From contig NZ_CP053381.1 of NCBI RefSeq assembly GCF_017868775.1, forward strand, positions 1,302,001-1,366,000: a stretch of 64,000 nucleotides of DNA, read 5' to 3'. The notes beneath the pieces were generated by a model. It was given only the letters and a program-made list of their open reading frames with translations, was not told where the DNA came from and searched no databases. Below, in pieces: positions 44,856-54,037 of the stretch (the stretch's first letter is position 1; each line of letters opens with the position of its first letter). Both the position numbers and the translations under genes were made by a program. Origin of the DNA: Billgrantia sulfidoxydans. GTDB taxonomy: Bacteria > Pseudomonadota > Gammaproteobacteria > Pseudomonadales > Halomonadaceae.

Positions 44856-45634
44856 AACTGCAGGACAAGGTGGCGGTAATCACCGGCGGCGCGCGCGGCA
44901 TCGGCCTGGCCATCGCCGAGCGCTATCTCGCCGAGGGCGCACGGGTCGCCGTGGCCGATATCGACGTGGCGGCGGTGGAGGAAGCGGTGGCCGGCCTGAG
45001 TCCGCTGGGCGCCGAGCGCGTGATGGGCGTGCGCCTGGACGTCTGCGACGTCGACTCCATCCAGGCGATGGTCCAGGCGGTCACCCAGCACCTCGGTGCC
45101 ATCGACATCCTGGTCAACAACGCCGCGGTATTCGACATGGCGCCGGTGCTCGAGGTCAGTGAAGCCAGCTTCGACCGCCAGTTCGCCGTCAACACCAAGG
45201 GCCTGTTCTTCACCCTTCAGGCGGTGGCCCGGCACATGGTGGCTCGCGGCGAGGGCGGGGCGATCATCAACATGGCCTCCCAGGCGGGGCGCCGCGGCGA
45301 GGCGCTGGTGAGCACTTACTGTGCCACCAAGGCCGCGGTGATCAGCCTGACTCAGTCGTGCGCACTCGACCTGATTCGCTACGGCATCCGGGTCAACGGC
45401 ATCGCCCCGGGGGTGGTCGACACGCCGATGTGGGACGAGGTCGATGCGCTGTTCGCCCGCTACGAAAACCGACCGCTGGGCGAGAAGAAGCGCCTGGTCG
45501 GCGAGGCGGTGCCCTACGGCCGCATGGGGAAACCGGAGGATCACGCCGGGGCGGCGGTGTTCCTCGCCTCGGACGATAGTCACTATGTCATTGCTCAAAC
45601 ATTAAACGTGGACGGCGGTAACTGGATGAGCTGA
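44852..45634 (+). CDS. smoS: Sorbitol/L-iditol 2-dehydrogenase SmoS (SDR family)
   Basis: NAD-dependent short-chain dehydrogenase of 260 residues converting D-sorbitol (and L-iditol or galactitol) to ketoses. The Rossmann GGARGIG, NNAAVFD, catalytic Ser-Tyr-Lys in MASQAGRRGEALVSTYCATK and the C-terminal VDGGNWMS match SmoS of Rhodobacter closely over the parts I know. It overlaps the HAD stop by four bases. Product fructose would be phosphorylated by the next kinase. Confidence 0.93.
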   Translation: MKLQDKVAVITGGARGIGLAIAERYLAEGARVAVADIDVAAVEEAVAGLSPLGAERVMGVRLDVCDVDSIQAMVQAVTQHLGAIDILVNNAAVFDMAPVLEVSEASFDRQFAVNTKGLFFTLQAVARHMVARGEGGAIINMASQAGRRGEALVSTYCATKAAVISLTQSCALDLIRYGIRVNGIAPGVVDTPMWDEVDALFARYENRPLGEKKRLVGEAVPYGRMGKPEDHAGAAVFLASDDSHYVIAQTLNVDGGNWMS

Positions 45635-45638
45635 AAAA

Positions 45639-46262
45639 ATGAACCCCAATATCCATGACATGGCGGTGCGTTTATTGGAGGCCGCCGAGAACCGGCAACG
45701 CTTCATCGTCGCCCTGGCCGGGCCGCCGGGGGCGGGCAAGTCGTTCCTCTCCGAGTGGCTGTGCCGCGAACTCAACGAGCGGCAGGCGGGCATCGCCGCG
45801 GTGGTGCCGATGGACGGCTATCACCTCGACAACGCTATTCTCGAGCCGCTGGGGCAGCTGCCGATCAAGGGCGCCCCGGAGACCTTCGACCCCGACGGCC
45901 TCAGGCATGACCTGGAGCGCATTCGCCGCGCCGACAGGAGCGTAGCGGTGCCGGTGTTCGACCGCCCGCTGGACCTGGCCCGGGCCGGCGGACGCCTGAT
46001 CACCCTCGAGCATCGCATCGTCATCGTCGAGGGCAACTACCTGCTGCTCGACCGCGACCCCTGGCGCGAACTCCACCCGCTGTTCGACATGACCCTGCTG
46101 CTCGAAGTGGCCGACGAAGTGCTCGAGGCGCGCCTGATCCAGCGCTGGTTGGGCATGGGCCAGGAGCAACAGGGCGCCGTCGACAAGGCGCGAAACAAGG
46201 ACATGCTCAATGCCCGGCTGATCAAGCGCGAGTCCATCGCGCCGGACCTCTACTGGCGCTGA
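45639..46262 (+). CDS. P-loop sugar/nucleoside kinase-like protein (FrcK-like)
   Basis: ATP-binding kinase of 207 residues of the phosphoribulokinase/uridine kinase/pantothenate kinase superfamily, FrcK-like. Walker A GPPGAGKS, substrate segment PMDGYHLDN, IVEGNYLLLDRDPW and LIKRESIAPDLYW. Similar proteins occur in sugar operons, and fructose or a related ketose may be its substrate. Four bases follow the dehydrogenase stop before its ATG. Confidence 0.82.
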   Translation: MNPNIHDMAVRLLEAAENRQRFIVALAGPPGAGKSFLSEWLCRELNERQAGIAAVVPMDGYHLDNAILEPLGQLPIKGAPETFDPDGLRHDLERIRRADRSVAVPVFDRPLDLARAGGRLITLEHRIVIVEGNYLLLDRDPWRELHPLFDMTLLLEVADEVLEARLIQRWLGMGQEQQGAVDKARNKDMLNARLIKRESIAPDLYWR

Positions 46263-46300
46263 CCCGCGACTCGCTCGGGCCGCCACCCATTTTTCGTTCA

Positions 46301-46320
46301 TTGCCGCCTGCGGCAAGGAG
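46301..46320 (+). promoter_or_regulatory. Hairpin overlapping the Shine-Dalgarno of mannitol dehydrogenase
   Basis: TTGCCG-CCTG-CGGCAA forms a six-bp stem directly followed by GGAG, and the last two stem bases are the first bases of AAGGAG. The ATG is at 46328. Folding could partly hide the ribosome-binding site, tuning translation. Confidence 0.4.
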
Positions 46321-46327
46321 TGCCCCT

Positions 46328-47803
46328 ATGCCTGCTCTCAGCAACGCCACGCTTCAACGACTCGATCCGCGCATCGCCGTGCCGCGTTATGACCGTCGTG
46401 AGGTGACGCCGGGCATCGTCCATATCGGCGTCGGCGGTTTTCATCGCGCCCACCAAGCCATGTACCTCGACGAGCTGATGAATCGCGGCGAGGCGCTTGA
46501 CTGGGGCATCGTCGGCGTCGGCGTGCTGCCGGGCGATCGCCGCATGCACGAGGTCCTGGCCGCTCAGGATCACCTCTACACCCTGGTAGTGAAGCACTCC
46601 GGCGGCGAGCGCGAGCCGCGGGTGATCGGCGCCATGCTCGACTACCTGTTCGCCCCCGACGACCCCGAAGCCGTCATCGAGCGCATGGCCGACCCCGCCA
46701 TTCGCATCGTCTCGCTGACCGTGACCGAGGGGGGCTACAACTTCCATCCCGTCAGCGGCGAGTTCGACATCGACAACCGCGACGTCCAGCACGACCTGGA
46801 CAACCCCGAGGCCTCGCGTACCGTATTTGGCCTGGTGGTCGAGGCCCTGGTGCGGCGGCGCGCGCGTGGCCTGGCGCCGTTCACGATCATGTCCTGCGAC
46901 AACATCCAGGGCAACGGCGAGGTGGCCAGGCGCATGTTCGCCGCCTTCGCCCGGGCCCGTGACCCGGCGCTGGGCGAGTGGCTAGAGACCGAGGTGGCTT
47001 TCCCCAATGCCATGGTCGATCGCATTACGCCGGTCACCCAGGCGGACGACATCGCCGAGCTGGCCGGCGAGTTCGGCGTCGAGGATGCCTGGCCGGTGGT
47101 GTGCGAGCCCTTTACCCAATGGGTGCTGGAGGATCATTTCGCCTGCGGCCGGCCAGCCCTCGAGCAGGTCGGCGTGCAACTGGTCGAGGACGTGGTGTCC
47201 TATGAGCTGATGAAGCTGCGCCTGCTCAATGCCAGTCACCAGGCGCTGTGTTACTTCGGCACCCTGGCGGGCTATCGCTATGCTCACGAGGTGTGCCGCG
47301 ATCCGCTGTTCGTCGACTTCCTGCTCGGCTACATGCGTCACGAGGGCAGCCCGACGCTGGCGCCGGTGCCGGGGGTGGATCTCGAACAGTACCGCCAGAC
47401 CCTGATCGAGCGCTTCGCCAACCCCGAGATCAAGGACACCCTGGCGCGACTGTGCGCCGAAAGCTCCGATCGGATTCCCAAGTGGCTGGTGCCGGTGATT
47501 CGCGAGCAGCTCGAGGCAGGCGGCGAGATCCGCCGCAGCGCCGCGGTGGTGGCGAGCTGGGCGCGCTACGCCGAGGGCGTCGATGAGCAGGGCGAACCGA
47601 TTGCGGTGGTCGACCGCCTCAAGGAGGAACTGATGGCCCTGGCCGCCGAGAATCGCACGCGGCCCACCGCCTTCATCGGCAACCGCGAGCTGTTCGGCGA
47701 CCTGGTCGAGCACGAGCGCTTCCGCGACGCCTACCTGGCGGCGCTCGAGAGCCTGCACGAACGCGGCGCGCGCGCTACCCTTGAAACCCTGGTCGGGGAG
47801 TGA
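46328..47803 (+). CDS. mtlD: Mannitol/polyol 2-dehydrogenase (long-chain)
   Basis: Long-chain polyol dehydrogenase of 491 residues, which oxidises D-mannitol to D-fructose, and often D-arabitol to D-xylulose. N-terminal nucleotide-binding GIVHIGVGGFHRAHQAMYLD and C-terminal KLRLLNASHQALCYFG with the conserved Lys of the family. Start 46328 has AAGGAG eight bases upstream; the upstream ATG at 46301 is rejected. A xylulokinase follows immediately, fitting a pathway for arabitol as well as mannitol. Confidence 0.92.
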   Translation: MPALSNATLQRLDPRIAVPRYDRREVTPGIVHIGVGGFHRAHQAMYLDELMNRGEALDWGIVGVGVLPGDRRMHEVLAAQDHLYTLVVKHSGGEREPRVIGAMLDYLFAPDDPEAVIERMADPAIRIVSLTVTEGGYNFHPVSGEFDIDNRDVQHDLDNPEASRTVFGLVVEALVRRRARGLAPFTIMSCDNIQGNGEVARRMFAAFARARDPALGEWLETEVAFPNAMVDRITPVTQADDIAELAGEFGVEDAWPVVCEPFTQWVLEDHFACGRPALEQVGVQLVEDVVSYELMKLRLLNASHQALCYFGTLAGYRYAHEVCRDPLFVDFLLGYMRHEGSPTLAPVPGVDLEQYRQTLIERFANPEIKDTLARLCAESSDRIPKWLVPVIREQLEAGGEIRRSAAVVASWARYAEGVDEQGEPIAVVDRLKEELMALAAENRTRPTAFIGNRELFGDLVEHERFRDAYLAALESLHERGARATLETLVGE

Positions 47804-47814
47804 GGAGCGGCGGC

Positions 47815-49299
47815 ATGTACATCGGGGTGGATTGCGGTACCCAGAGCACCAAGGTCGTGGTGGTCGACGTCGAGGGCGAGACGATCCTCGCCGAGGCGAG
47901 TCGTCCCCATCGCCTGGTGGAGGGGGCGAACGGGCGTCGCGAGCAGGCGCCGGAGGAGTGGCTCGAGGCCTTCCGCGGCGCCTTCGAGGAGGCCATGGGC
48001 CGGGCCGGCATCGCTCGCGGGGCGATCCGTGCCATCGGCGTCTCCGGCCAACAGCACGGCATGGTGGCACTGGATGCCGAAGGCCTGCCGGTGCATCCCG
48101 CCAAGCTGTGGTGCGACACCGAGACGGCGGCGCACAACGCCGCGCTGGTCGAGCGCCTGGGCGGGGCGGCGGGCTGTCTCGAGAAGCTCGGCCTGGTGCT
48201 GCAGACCGGCTACACCGCCTCCAAGCTCGCCTGGCTGCGCGATACCAACCCGGCTGCCTATCGACGTATCGACGCCATCCTGCTGCCCCACGACTACCTC
48301 AACTACTGGCTCACCGGCGAGAAGGTGGCGGAGGCGGGCGACGCTTCCGGCACCGGCTACTTCGATACCCGTTCGCGGCGCTGGCGCCGTGACGTCTTCG
48401 CCGCGATCGCCCCGGAGCTCGATCCCTCGCGTGTGCTGCCGCGCCTGATCGACTCCCGCGAGCCTGCCGGCACGCTGCGCCCGGAGGTCGCCCGCGAACT
48501 GGGGCTGGGCGAGGGCGTGCTGGTCGCGAGCGGAGGGGGCGACAACATGCTCGGTGCCATCGGCACCGGCAACATTGCCCCCGGCATCGTCACCCTGAGC
48601 CTTGGCACCTCGGGCACGGTGTGTGCCTATTCGCCCGAGCCGGTGCTTGCCGCGAGCGACATGGTGGCCAACTTCTGCGCCAGCCATGGCGGCTGGTTGC
48701 CGCTGATCTGCACCATGAACGTGACCTCCGCCAGTACCCTGGTGCGCGAACTCTTCGACCTCGACCTGGTCGCCTTCGGCGAGCGCCTGGCCGCCGCCCC
48801 GATCGGTGCCGAGGGCGTGACGGTGCTGCCGTTCTTCAACGGCGAGCGGGTCCCGGCGCTGCCGCACGCCTCGGCCAGCTTCCTGGGACTCGACAGCCGC
48901 AACCTGACCCAGGCCAACCTGTGCCGGGCGGTGGTGGAGAGCGCCACCTTCGGCCTGCGCTATGGCCTCGAACTGCTCGGACCGCTGGCCGCCGGGGCGA
49001 GCCAGATCCGCCTGATCGGCGGCGGCGCCAAGAGCCCGCTATGGCGCCAGATGGTGGCCGACGTGACGGCGACCCAGGTGGTCTGCCCGCAAGTGACAGA
49101 TGCCGCCGCGCTCGGGGCGGCGCTCCAGGCGGCCTGGTGTGAGCGTCCGGACGCCACGCTGCCCGCGCTGTGCGAGCGTCTGGTGCATCTCGACGAGGCC
49201 TCGCTGGCCGAGCCGAAGGCGACCAGCGTAAGCGCCTACGAGACGGTCTACGCCCGCTATCGCGAGGCGCTGGCCGCCCAGCACGGCATTCCGGCCTGA
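47815..49299 (+). CDS. xylB: Xylulokinase (MtlY/XylB)
   Basis: FGGY-family carbohydrate kinase of 494 residues phosphorylating D-xylulose to xylulose 5-phosphate. The N-terminal IGVDCGTQSTKVVVVD and GVSGQQHGMVALD, TGEKVAEAGDASGTGYFD, and C-terminal LIGGGAKSPLWRQM (ATP site) match XylB/MtlY. ATG 47815 after GAGGAG is preferred over 47800. In the Pseudomonas mtlEFGKDYZ cluster a homologue lies in the same place; it implies arabitol use. Confidence 0.94.
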   Translation: MYIGVDCGTQSTKVVVVDVEGETILAEASRPHRLVEGANGRREQAPEEWLEAFRGAFEEAMGRAGIARGAIRAIGVSGQQHGMVALDAEGLPVHPAKLWCDTETAAHNAALVERLGGAAGCLEKLGLVLQTGYTASKLAWLRDTNPAAYRRIDAILLPHDYLNYWLTGEKVAEAGDASGTGYFDTRSRRWRRDVFAAIAPELDPSRVLPRLIDSREPAGTLRPEVARELGLGEGVLVASGGGDNMLGAIGTGNIAPGIVTLSLGTSGTVCAYSPEPVLAASDMVANFCASHGGWLPLICTMNVTSASTLVRELFDLDLVAFGERLAAAPIGAEGVTVLPFFNGERVPALPHASASFLGLDSRNLTQANLCRAVVESATFGLRYGLELLGPLAAGASQIRLIGGGAKSPLWRQMVADVTATQVVCPQVTDAAALGAALQAAWCERPDATLPALCERLVHLDEASLAEPKATSVSAYETVYARYREALAAQHGIPA

Positions 49300-49332
49300 T
49301 CCCTTCCTTCCTCAGCCTACGGAGCATTTTCC

Positions 49333-50283
49333 ATGACGACTCGACTCGACGCCCTCAAGCAACATTCGCTGGTCGTCGCCGACACCGGCGACCTCGAGGC
49401 CATTCGTCGCTACCAGCCGCAGGATGCCACTACCAATCCCTCGCTGCTGCTCAAGGCCTTCGACCTGCCGGGCTACCAGGCGCTGATCGAGGAAGAGCTC
49501 GCCGCGGTCAAGGGCGAGACCCGCGACCCGCGGGCCCGGATCGAGCGAGCCGTGGACCGCCTGGCCGTGGCCAAAGGGGCGGAAATTGCCAAGTGGGTGC
49601 CGGGGCGGGTGTCCACCGAAGTGGCCGCCAAGCTCTCCTTCGACACCGCGGCCAGCGTGCGCAAGGCCCATGAGCTGATCGAGCTGTACGAGCGCCGAGG
49701 CGTCGGCCGCGAGCGGGTGCTGATCAAGCTGGCTTCCACCTGGGAGGGCATTCGCGCCGCCGAACGACTCGAGCGGGAGGGCATCAACTGCAACCTCACG
49801 CTGCTGTTCAGCGACGCCCAGGCCCAGGCCTGCTTCGATGCCGGCGTGTTCCTGATCTCGCCGTTCGTCGGCCGGGTCACCGACTGGTACAAGAAGGAGA
49901 CCGGCAAGGAGTACGCGCCGGATGAGGATCCCGGGGTGAAGTTCGTGCGCAGCGTGTGCGAGCGCGCCGGTCGTGGCGGCTATGACACCGTGGTGATGGG
50001 AGCGAGCTTTCGCACCAGCGGCCAGGTACTGGCGCTGGCCGGTTGTCATCGCCTGACGATCTCCCCGGCGCTGCTCGAAGAGCTGGCCTCGCAGCAGGGT
50101 GACGTCGACAAGCGGGTGACGTTCCCATCTCCCGGCGAGCGCCCCGCGCCGCTCACCGAGCCCGCGTTCCGCTGGCAGCACAACCAGGACGCCATGGCCA
50201 ACGACAAGCTGGCCGAAGGCATTCGCCGCTTCGCCGAGGATCAGGAGCAGCTCGAACGGCGCATTGCCGAGCGGCTGGGCTGA
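49333..50283 (+). CDS. tal: Transaldolase (TalB type)
   Basis: Pentose-phosphate enzyme of 316 residues transferring dihydroxyacetone from sedoheptulose 7-phosphate to glyceraldehyde 3-phosphate, producing fructose 6-phosphate and erythrose 4-phosphate. Schiff-base Lys132 in [13 protein letters not shown], and NCNLTLLFS then FLISPFVGR, match TalB. It connects xylulose 5-phosphate from the kinase to central metabolism. It is the last gene of the operon. Confidence 0.95.
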   Translation: MTTRLDALKQHSLVVADTGDLEAIRRYQPQDATTNPSLLLKAFDLPGYQALIEEELAAVKGETRDPRARIERAVDRLAVAKGAEIAKWVPGRVSTEVAAKLSFDTAASVRKAHELIELYERRGVGRERVLIKLASTWEGIRAAERLEREGINCNLTLLFSDAQAQACFDAGVFLISPFVGRVTDWYKKETGKEYAPDEDPGVKFVRSVCERAGRGGYDTVVMGASFRTSGQVLALAGCHRLTISPALLEELASQQGDVDKRVTFPSPGERPAPLTEPAFRWQHNQDAMANDKLAEGIRRFAEDQEQLERRIAERLG

Positions 50284-50305
50284 CCACAACGCATTCCCTT
50301 GTCCA

Positions 50306-50317
50306 TGATCCAGATCA
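50306..50317. promoter_or_regulatory. FNR-like core TGAT-N4-ATCA upstream of the TRAP genes
   Basis: TGATCCAGATCA has the FNR core halves with correct spacing but both outer bases differ (ATGAT, ATCAG). It lies in the 310-bp gap after transaldolase and 277 bases before the TRAP start. An imperfect hairpin GGGTTTCGGC / GCCGCAACCC follows at 50318-50343 and may terminate the polyol transcript. The gap also holds an AT-rich stretch (50440-50560) but no gene. Confidence 0.3.
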
Positions 50318-50467
50318 GGGTTTCGGCTTTCGGGCCGCAACCCTATCCGTTTGCGACACTGTTCTTGGTCCCGGCGACGGCCCGGATTGCTCTGTCGAAG
50401 GCGACTTAGGGGCTTTGCGAGGAGCTAAATGGAAAGAAGTCAGAATTTTCAATATTTTTTTGGTCTT

Positions 50468-50482
50468 AAATTCCAAGAATTT
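50468..50482. promoter_or_regulatory. Perfect palindrome upstream of the TRAP operon
   Basis: AAATTC-CAA-GAATTT in an AT-rich block about 112 bases before the dctP-like ATG; could be an operator. No regulator gene is adjacent. Confidence 0.35.
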
Positions 50483-50593
50483 GCCTTATTGCAGGATAAT
50501 AATGCTTTTTTTTGGCTTGCGAAGGCGCATTGACCGCTTTTTTTCGGCTCGGTACATATTGGCCTGCCAACCACAACAACCGAGAGAGCCAAG

Positions 50594-51604
50594 ATGTTCG
50601 CGACCCGCAAGATCCTGCCACGCCTGAGCGCTCTGACTCTGGGGGTCTGCCTGATAGGCAGCACCCTGGCCGCCGAAGCCGCTACTCTGCGCCTGGCCAC
50701 CGACTCCGGCACCCAGGGCTCGCCGGCTGGTGATACCCTCGACGAGTGGAGCCGACTGATCGAGGAGAAGTCGGGCGGTGAACTCGAGGTCGAGGTCTAC
50801 TATCAGAACGAGCTGGGCGGCCAGCAGGAGGTCTTCGACTTGCTGGTGGCCGGCGGTATCGACATGATGCTCAGCTGGCCGATGACTGCCTACGACAAGC
50901 GCATCGGGATCATTTATACCCCCTACATGACGCTCTCCTGGGACGAGGCCATTGAGGCCTACAGCCCGGGTGGCTGGGTCAACGAGCTGCTCGGCGACGT
51001 CTTCGCCGACATCGGCCTGAAGTTCTTCGGCCCCTGGCCCGAGGGCTTCAACGGCGTGGCCTCGCGCGGTCAGTACGCGCTGGACATGGAGAGTGCCGAC
51101 GGCCTGACCGTGCGCACCATGACCGTCTTCCCGGCCCCGCAGACCATGCAGGCGCTGGGCTACCAGACCGCCGCCATCGATTGGGGCGAGGTCTATACCG
51201 CCTTGCAGACCGGCGTGGTGGACGGCGAAGCGGGCAACGTCATCTACTGGCCCTACGAGTACTTCCGCGACACCTTGGACTACTACGTCCACACCAAGCA
51301 CTTCTTCATGACTGGCATCCTGACCATGAACATGGGCTCCTACGAGCGCCTGAGCGAGGCGCACCAGCAGGTGGTCAGCGAGGCGGCCCGCGAGGTCATG
51401 GAGCAGCAGTTCGTCGACGCCCGCGAGCGCGACGAGCACTACATCGCCAAGGCGCAGGAAGAGGGCATGGAGTATTTCGCCTTGCCCGAGGAGACCCTCG
51501 AAGATTTTGCCCGCCGCGCCCGTGAGCAGGTCTGGCCGCTCATGGAGGAGGAGCTGGGTACCGAGATCATGGACACCGTCCGCGCCAACGCCACCCCGCT
51601 GTGA
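50594..51604 (+). CDS. TRAP transporter substrate-binding protein (DctP family)
   Basis: Periplasmic solute-binding protein of 336 residues with signal peptide (about 1-29, ending AEAATL). The DctP fold is indicated by LRLATDSGTQGSPAGDTLDEW, VRTMTVFPAPQTMQALG and the conserved Arg of the carboxylate-binding motif region; substrate cannot be inferred. ATG 50594 follows GAGAGCC. It is followed by small and large membrane subunits; an intercistronic hairpin at 51626-51650 likely raises its relative amount. Confidence 0.92.
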   Translation: MFATRKILPRLSALTLGVCLIGSTLAAEAATLRLATDSGTQGSPAGDTLDEWSRLIEEKSGGELEVEVYYQNELGGQQEVFDLLVAGGIDMMLSWPMTAYDKRIGIIYTPYMTLSWDEAIEAYSPGGWVNELLGDVFADIGLKFFGPWPEGFNGVASRGQYALDMESADGLTVRTMTVFPAPQTMQALGYQTAAIDWGEVYTALQTGVVDGEAGNVIYWPYEYFRDTLDYYVHTKHFFMTGILTMNMGSYERLSEAHQQVVSEAAREVMEQQFVDARERDEHYIAKAQEEGMEYFALPEETLEDFARRAREQVWPLMEEELGTEIMDTVRANATPL

Positions 51605-51625
51605 CGTTCTCCTCCTGAACCCTGG

Positions 51626-51650
51626 CGCCGGCCCGTCTTCCGGGTCGGCG
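51626..51650 (+). other. Intercistronic hairpin after the TRAP binding protein
   Basis: Ten-bp stem CGCCGGCCCG / CGGGTCGGCG with one G-U pair and loop TCTTC, between the binding-protein and small-permease genes; same arrangement as at 41103 in the polyol operon. Confidence 0.5.
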
Positions 51651-51672
51651 TCCCCGTTGTGAGGGCCCTCGC

Positions 51673-52200
51673 ATGCAATCCTTCCTCAAGGCCTTGGACG
51701 AGAAGGTCGGCTGGCTGCTCAACGCCGTCGCCTTCGTGACGAGTCTGCTCGTCGTCGGGCTGATGCTATTCCTGATACTGGCACGCTATGTCTTCGGTTG
51801 GTCACTGGTCGGCACCCTGGAGCTGGTCATGCTCTTTGGCATGTGGCTCTACATGACCGGTGCGATGATCGCCAGCCGGCGCCGCGAACACCTGGTGGTG
51901 GACTTCCTCGAACTGCAACTGCGCGATGCGCGCCTCAAGGCGCTGCACAAGACCCTGGTAGCGGTGATCGTGGCCATCATCAGCGCCTGCTTCGTCTACT
52001 GGGCTCAGCGCATGCTGGCTTGGGGCATCGAGCGGCCTCAGCACACCCCGGAGCTGTCGATCCCGCTGTGGGTCTCCCAGGCGGCCATCATGCTCGCCAG
52101 CGTCGGCTGCTTCTGCTATGCCCTGCGCGATGTGTGGCAGGGCATCGCGGCACTCCGCGGTGCCCGTTCCGGCTATGCGATGGCCGGGGAGGAGTCGTGA
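51673..52200 (+). CDS. TRAP transporter small permease (DctQ family)
   Basis: Small membrane subunit of 175 residues, four TM helices with the DctQ-type element GTLELVMLFGMWLYMTGAMI and RREHLVVDFLE. It docks the solute protein to the large permease. Its stop overlaps the next ATG by one base (TGATG). Confidence 0.9.
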   Translation: MQSFLKALDEKVGWLLNAVAFVTSLLVVGLMLFLILARYVFGWSLVGTLELVMLFGMWLYMTGAMIASRRREHLVVDFLELQLRDARLKALHKTLVAVIVAIISACFVYWAQRMLAWGIERPQHTPELSIPLWVSQAAIMLASVGCFCYALRDVWQGIAALRGARSGYAMAGEES

Positions 52201-53495
52201 TGGAAGGCCTGTTCGCGATCCTGCTGCTGCTGCTCCTGATGGGACTGGGCGTGCCCGTCGCCTGGTCTTTCGCCGGGGTGTTGGCCTACCTGGCCATGGC
52301 CTACGACGCCAACCTCGATACCCTGATGATGCAGGGCTTCCGCTCGGTGGATTCGGTGATCCTGATCGCGCTGCCGCTGTTCGTGCTGACCGGTTACCTG
52401 ATGCAGAGTGGTGGCATCGCCAGCCGCCTGGTCACCTTCATCGAGACCTTGGTGGGCCGGCGTCGCGGGGGAATGGGGGCGTCCATGGTGCTGGCCTCCG
52501 GGGTGTTCGGCGCCATCGCCGGCACCGCCACCGCGGCGGTGGCCTCCATCGGCACCATCATGATCGGCCCGCTGGAGCAGCGTGGCTACCCCCGCGGCTA
52601 CTCCTCGGCGCTGCTCGGCATCTCCTCGCTGCTCGGCATTCTGATCCCGCCCTCCATCACCATGATCCTCTTCGCGGTGGTGACGCGACAGTCGGTAGCG
52701 GCGTTGTTCGCGGCCACGGTGGGCCCGGCGTTGCTGCTGATCGCGGGATTGATCCTTGCCAACCGCTTCGCCGCGGGCCGGCTGTTCCAGGAGATCGCCA
52801 GCGAGGGCCTGGCCAGCGGCCAGGCGCCCTCCAAAGTGCGGGCCACCTGGCGGGCACTGCCGGCGTTGAGCCTGCCGTTCATCATCCTCGGCGGCATCTA
52901 CGGTGGTGTCTTCACACCTACCGAGGCGGCGGCCGTGGCGGCCTTTGCGGCCATCGTCATCGGCTTCCTGGTCTACCGTGACCAGTCGTTCAAGCACTTT
53001 TCGCGCAGCGTGATCGCCGCCTCGGAGACCACCGGCTCGATCATCCTGATCTTGTTGTTCTCCTTCATGATCGGCCGAATCCTGGCCTTCGAGCGCGTGC
53101 CGCAGGACCTCACCGAGCTGATCACCACCCTGATCGATAATCCCTTGCTGATCCTGATCGCGGTGAATATCTTCCTGATCGTGGCCGGCGCCATCCTCGA
53201 CGACGTTTCGGTAACGGTGGTAGTGGCCCCGCTGTTCCTGCCGCTGATGGTGGACACCGGCATTCATCCGGTGCATTTCGGTGCGATCGTCGCTTGCTCG
53301 GTGGTGATCGGCGCCAACAGCCCGCCGGTGGCGCCGATCCTCTACATGGCCTGCCGCATCGGCCGGGTGTCGATTCACAAGACCTTCGCGCCGGCGCTGC
53401 AACTGATCGCCTTCGTGGGTATACCAATAATGCTGGTGACCACCTTCGTGCCCGAGCTGTCGCTGTTCCTTCCGCGTCTGCTGGGCTTTCTCTAA
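52200..53495 (+). CDS. TRAP transporter large permease (DctM family)
   Basis: Large sodium- or proton-coupled permease of 431 residues, about twelve TM helices. DctM hallmarks include GVPVAWSFAGVLAYLAMA, LPLFVLTGYLMQSGG, VFGAIAGTATAAVASIG and VVIGANSPPVAPILYMACRI. ATG 52200 overlaps the DctQ stop; the longer open frame upstream reads the DctQ gene in another frame. A strong hairpin follows the stop. Confidence 0.93.
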   Translation: MEGLFAILLLLLLMGLGVPVAWSFAGVLAYLAMAYDANLDTLMMQGFRSVDSVILIALPLFVLTGYLMQSGGIASRLVTFIETLVGRRRGGMGASMVLASGVFGAIAGTATAAVASIGTIMIGPLEQRGYPRGYSSALLGISSLLGILIPPSITMILFAVVTRQSVAALFAATVGPALLLIAGLILANRFAAGRLFQEIASEGLASGQAPSKVRATWRALPALSLPFIILGGIYGGVFTPTEAAAVAAFAAIVIGFLVYRDQSFKHFSRSVIAASETTGSIILILLFSFMIGRILAFERVPQDLTELITTLIDNPLLILIAVNIFLIVAGAILDDVSVTVVVAPLFLPLMVDTGIHPVHFGAIVACSVVIGANSPPVAPILYMACRIGRVSIHKTFAPALQLIAFVGIPIMLVTTFVPELSLFLPRLLGFL

Positions 53496-53515
53496 GGCAC
53501 AAACCGAAGCACGTC

Positions 53516-53540
53516 GCCACGGGTTTTCTGAACCCGTGGC
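53516..53540. terminator. Bidirectional hairpin between dctM and the YqfO-like gene
   Basis: Perfect ten-bp stem GCCACGGGTT / AACCCGTGGC with loop TTCTG, between converging genes (stops at 53495 and 53548). Serves both directions by position. Confidence 0.75.
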
Positions 53541-53547
53541 CATTCCG

Positions 53548-53859
53548 TTAGAGTTCCGCCAGCTTCCACACGTCGTAGGCCGGCTCCTCGTAGGGGTGCG
53601 CGCGGCGCAGGGCGTCGACGGCAGCGCGGATGAGGTGATCCTCGCAGACCAGTTCCACCTTCACTTCCTCCACCTTCGCCAGGTCGCCGACCCGGCCGAT
53701 GTGCGGGTCGGCGCCGGCGAGCGGGCGAAACTGACCGGTGCCGCGGGTCTCGAAGCAGCACGCTTCGTAGTCGCCGATGCGCCCGGCGCCGCTGGCGAAC
53801 ACGGCTTCCTTGACCGTTTCGGCATCCTCGAGCGGAACGTAGAAGGCAAGCTTGTACAT
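53548..53859 (-). CDS. YqfO/NIF3-like C-terminal domain protein
   Basis: Protein of 103 residues corresponding to the PII-like middle domain of NIF3/YqfO proteins, here on its own: MYKLAFYVPLEDAETVKEAV, GRIGDYEACCFETRGTGQF and RRAHPYEEPAYDVWKL are hallmark parts. AAGGAGAAG before ATG 53859 fixes the start. Stand-alone copies are common in gammaproteobacteria; their role is not settled. Confidence 0.85.
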   Translation of the reverse strand: MYKLAFYVPLEDAETVKEAVFASGAGRIGDYEACCFETRGTGQFRPLAGADPHIGRVGDLAKVEEVKVELVCEDHLIRAAVDALRRAHPYEEPAYDVWKLAEL

Positions 53860-53958
53860 CGTCTCTTCTCCTTGCAGTGCATGGCCCTCTCCATGATACG
53901 TCGTCGCGTGAAGAAGACTACGTGCTGCCGGGCGCGGAAAAAATACTTGTCCAAACTT

Positions 53959-53982
53959 TATACAGGATATAAGTTGTGTATA
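53959..53982. promoter_or_regulatory. Inverted repeat upstream of the fasciclin gene
   Basis: TATACA-N12-TGTATA, about 55 bases before ATG 54038, in AT-rich sequence between divergent genes. TTGTCC (53947) and TATAAG (53968) resemble promoter boxes with a short spacer of 15. It may be an operator. No cognate regulator is nearby. Confidence 0.3.
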
Positions 53983-54037
53983 GGGTTTGGTCGGCTCGAC
54001 GCGAACCCTCATCGTTCACCCCATGAGGTACGTAAAG

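Noticed and set aside
50415..50627. Plus-strand 70-codon open frame before the TRAP gene
   Set aside because: It is AT-rich promoter sequence overlapping the TRAP start and lacks protein-like features.
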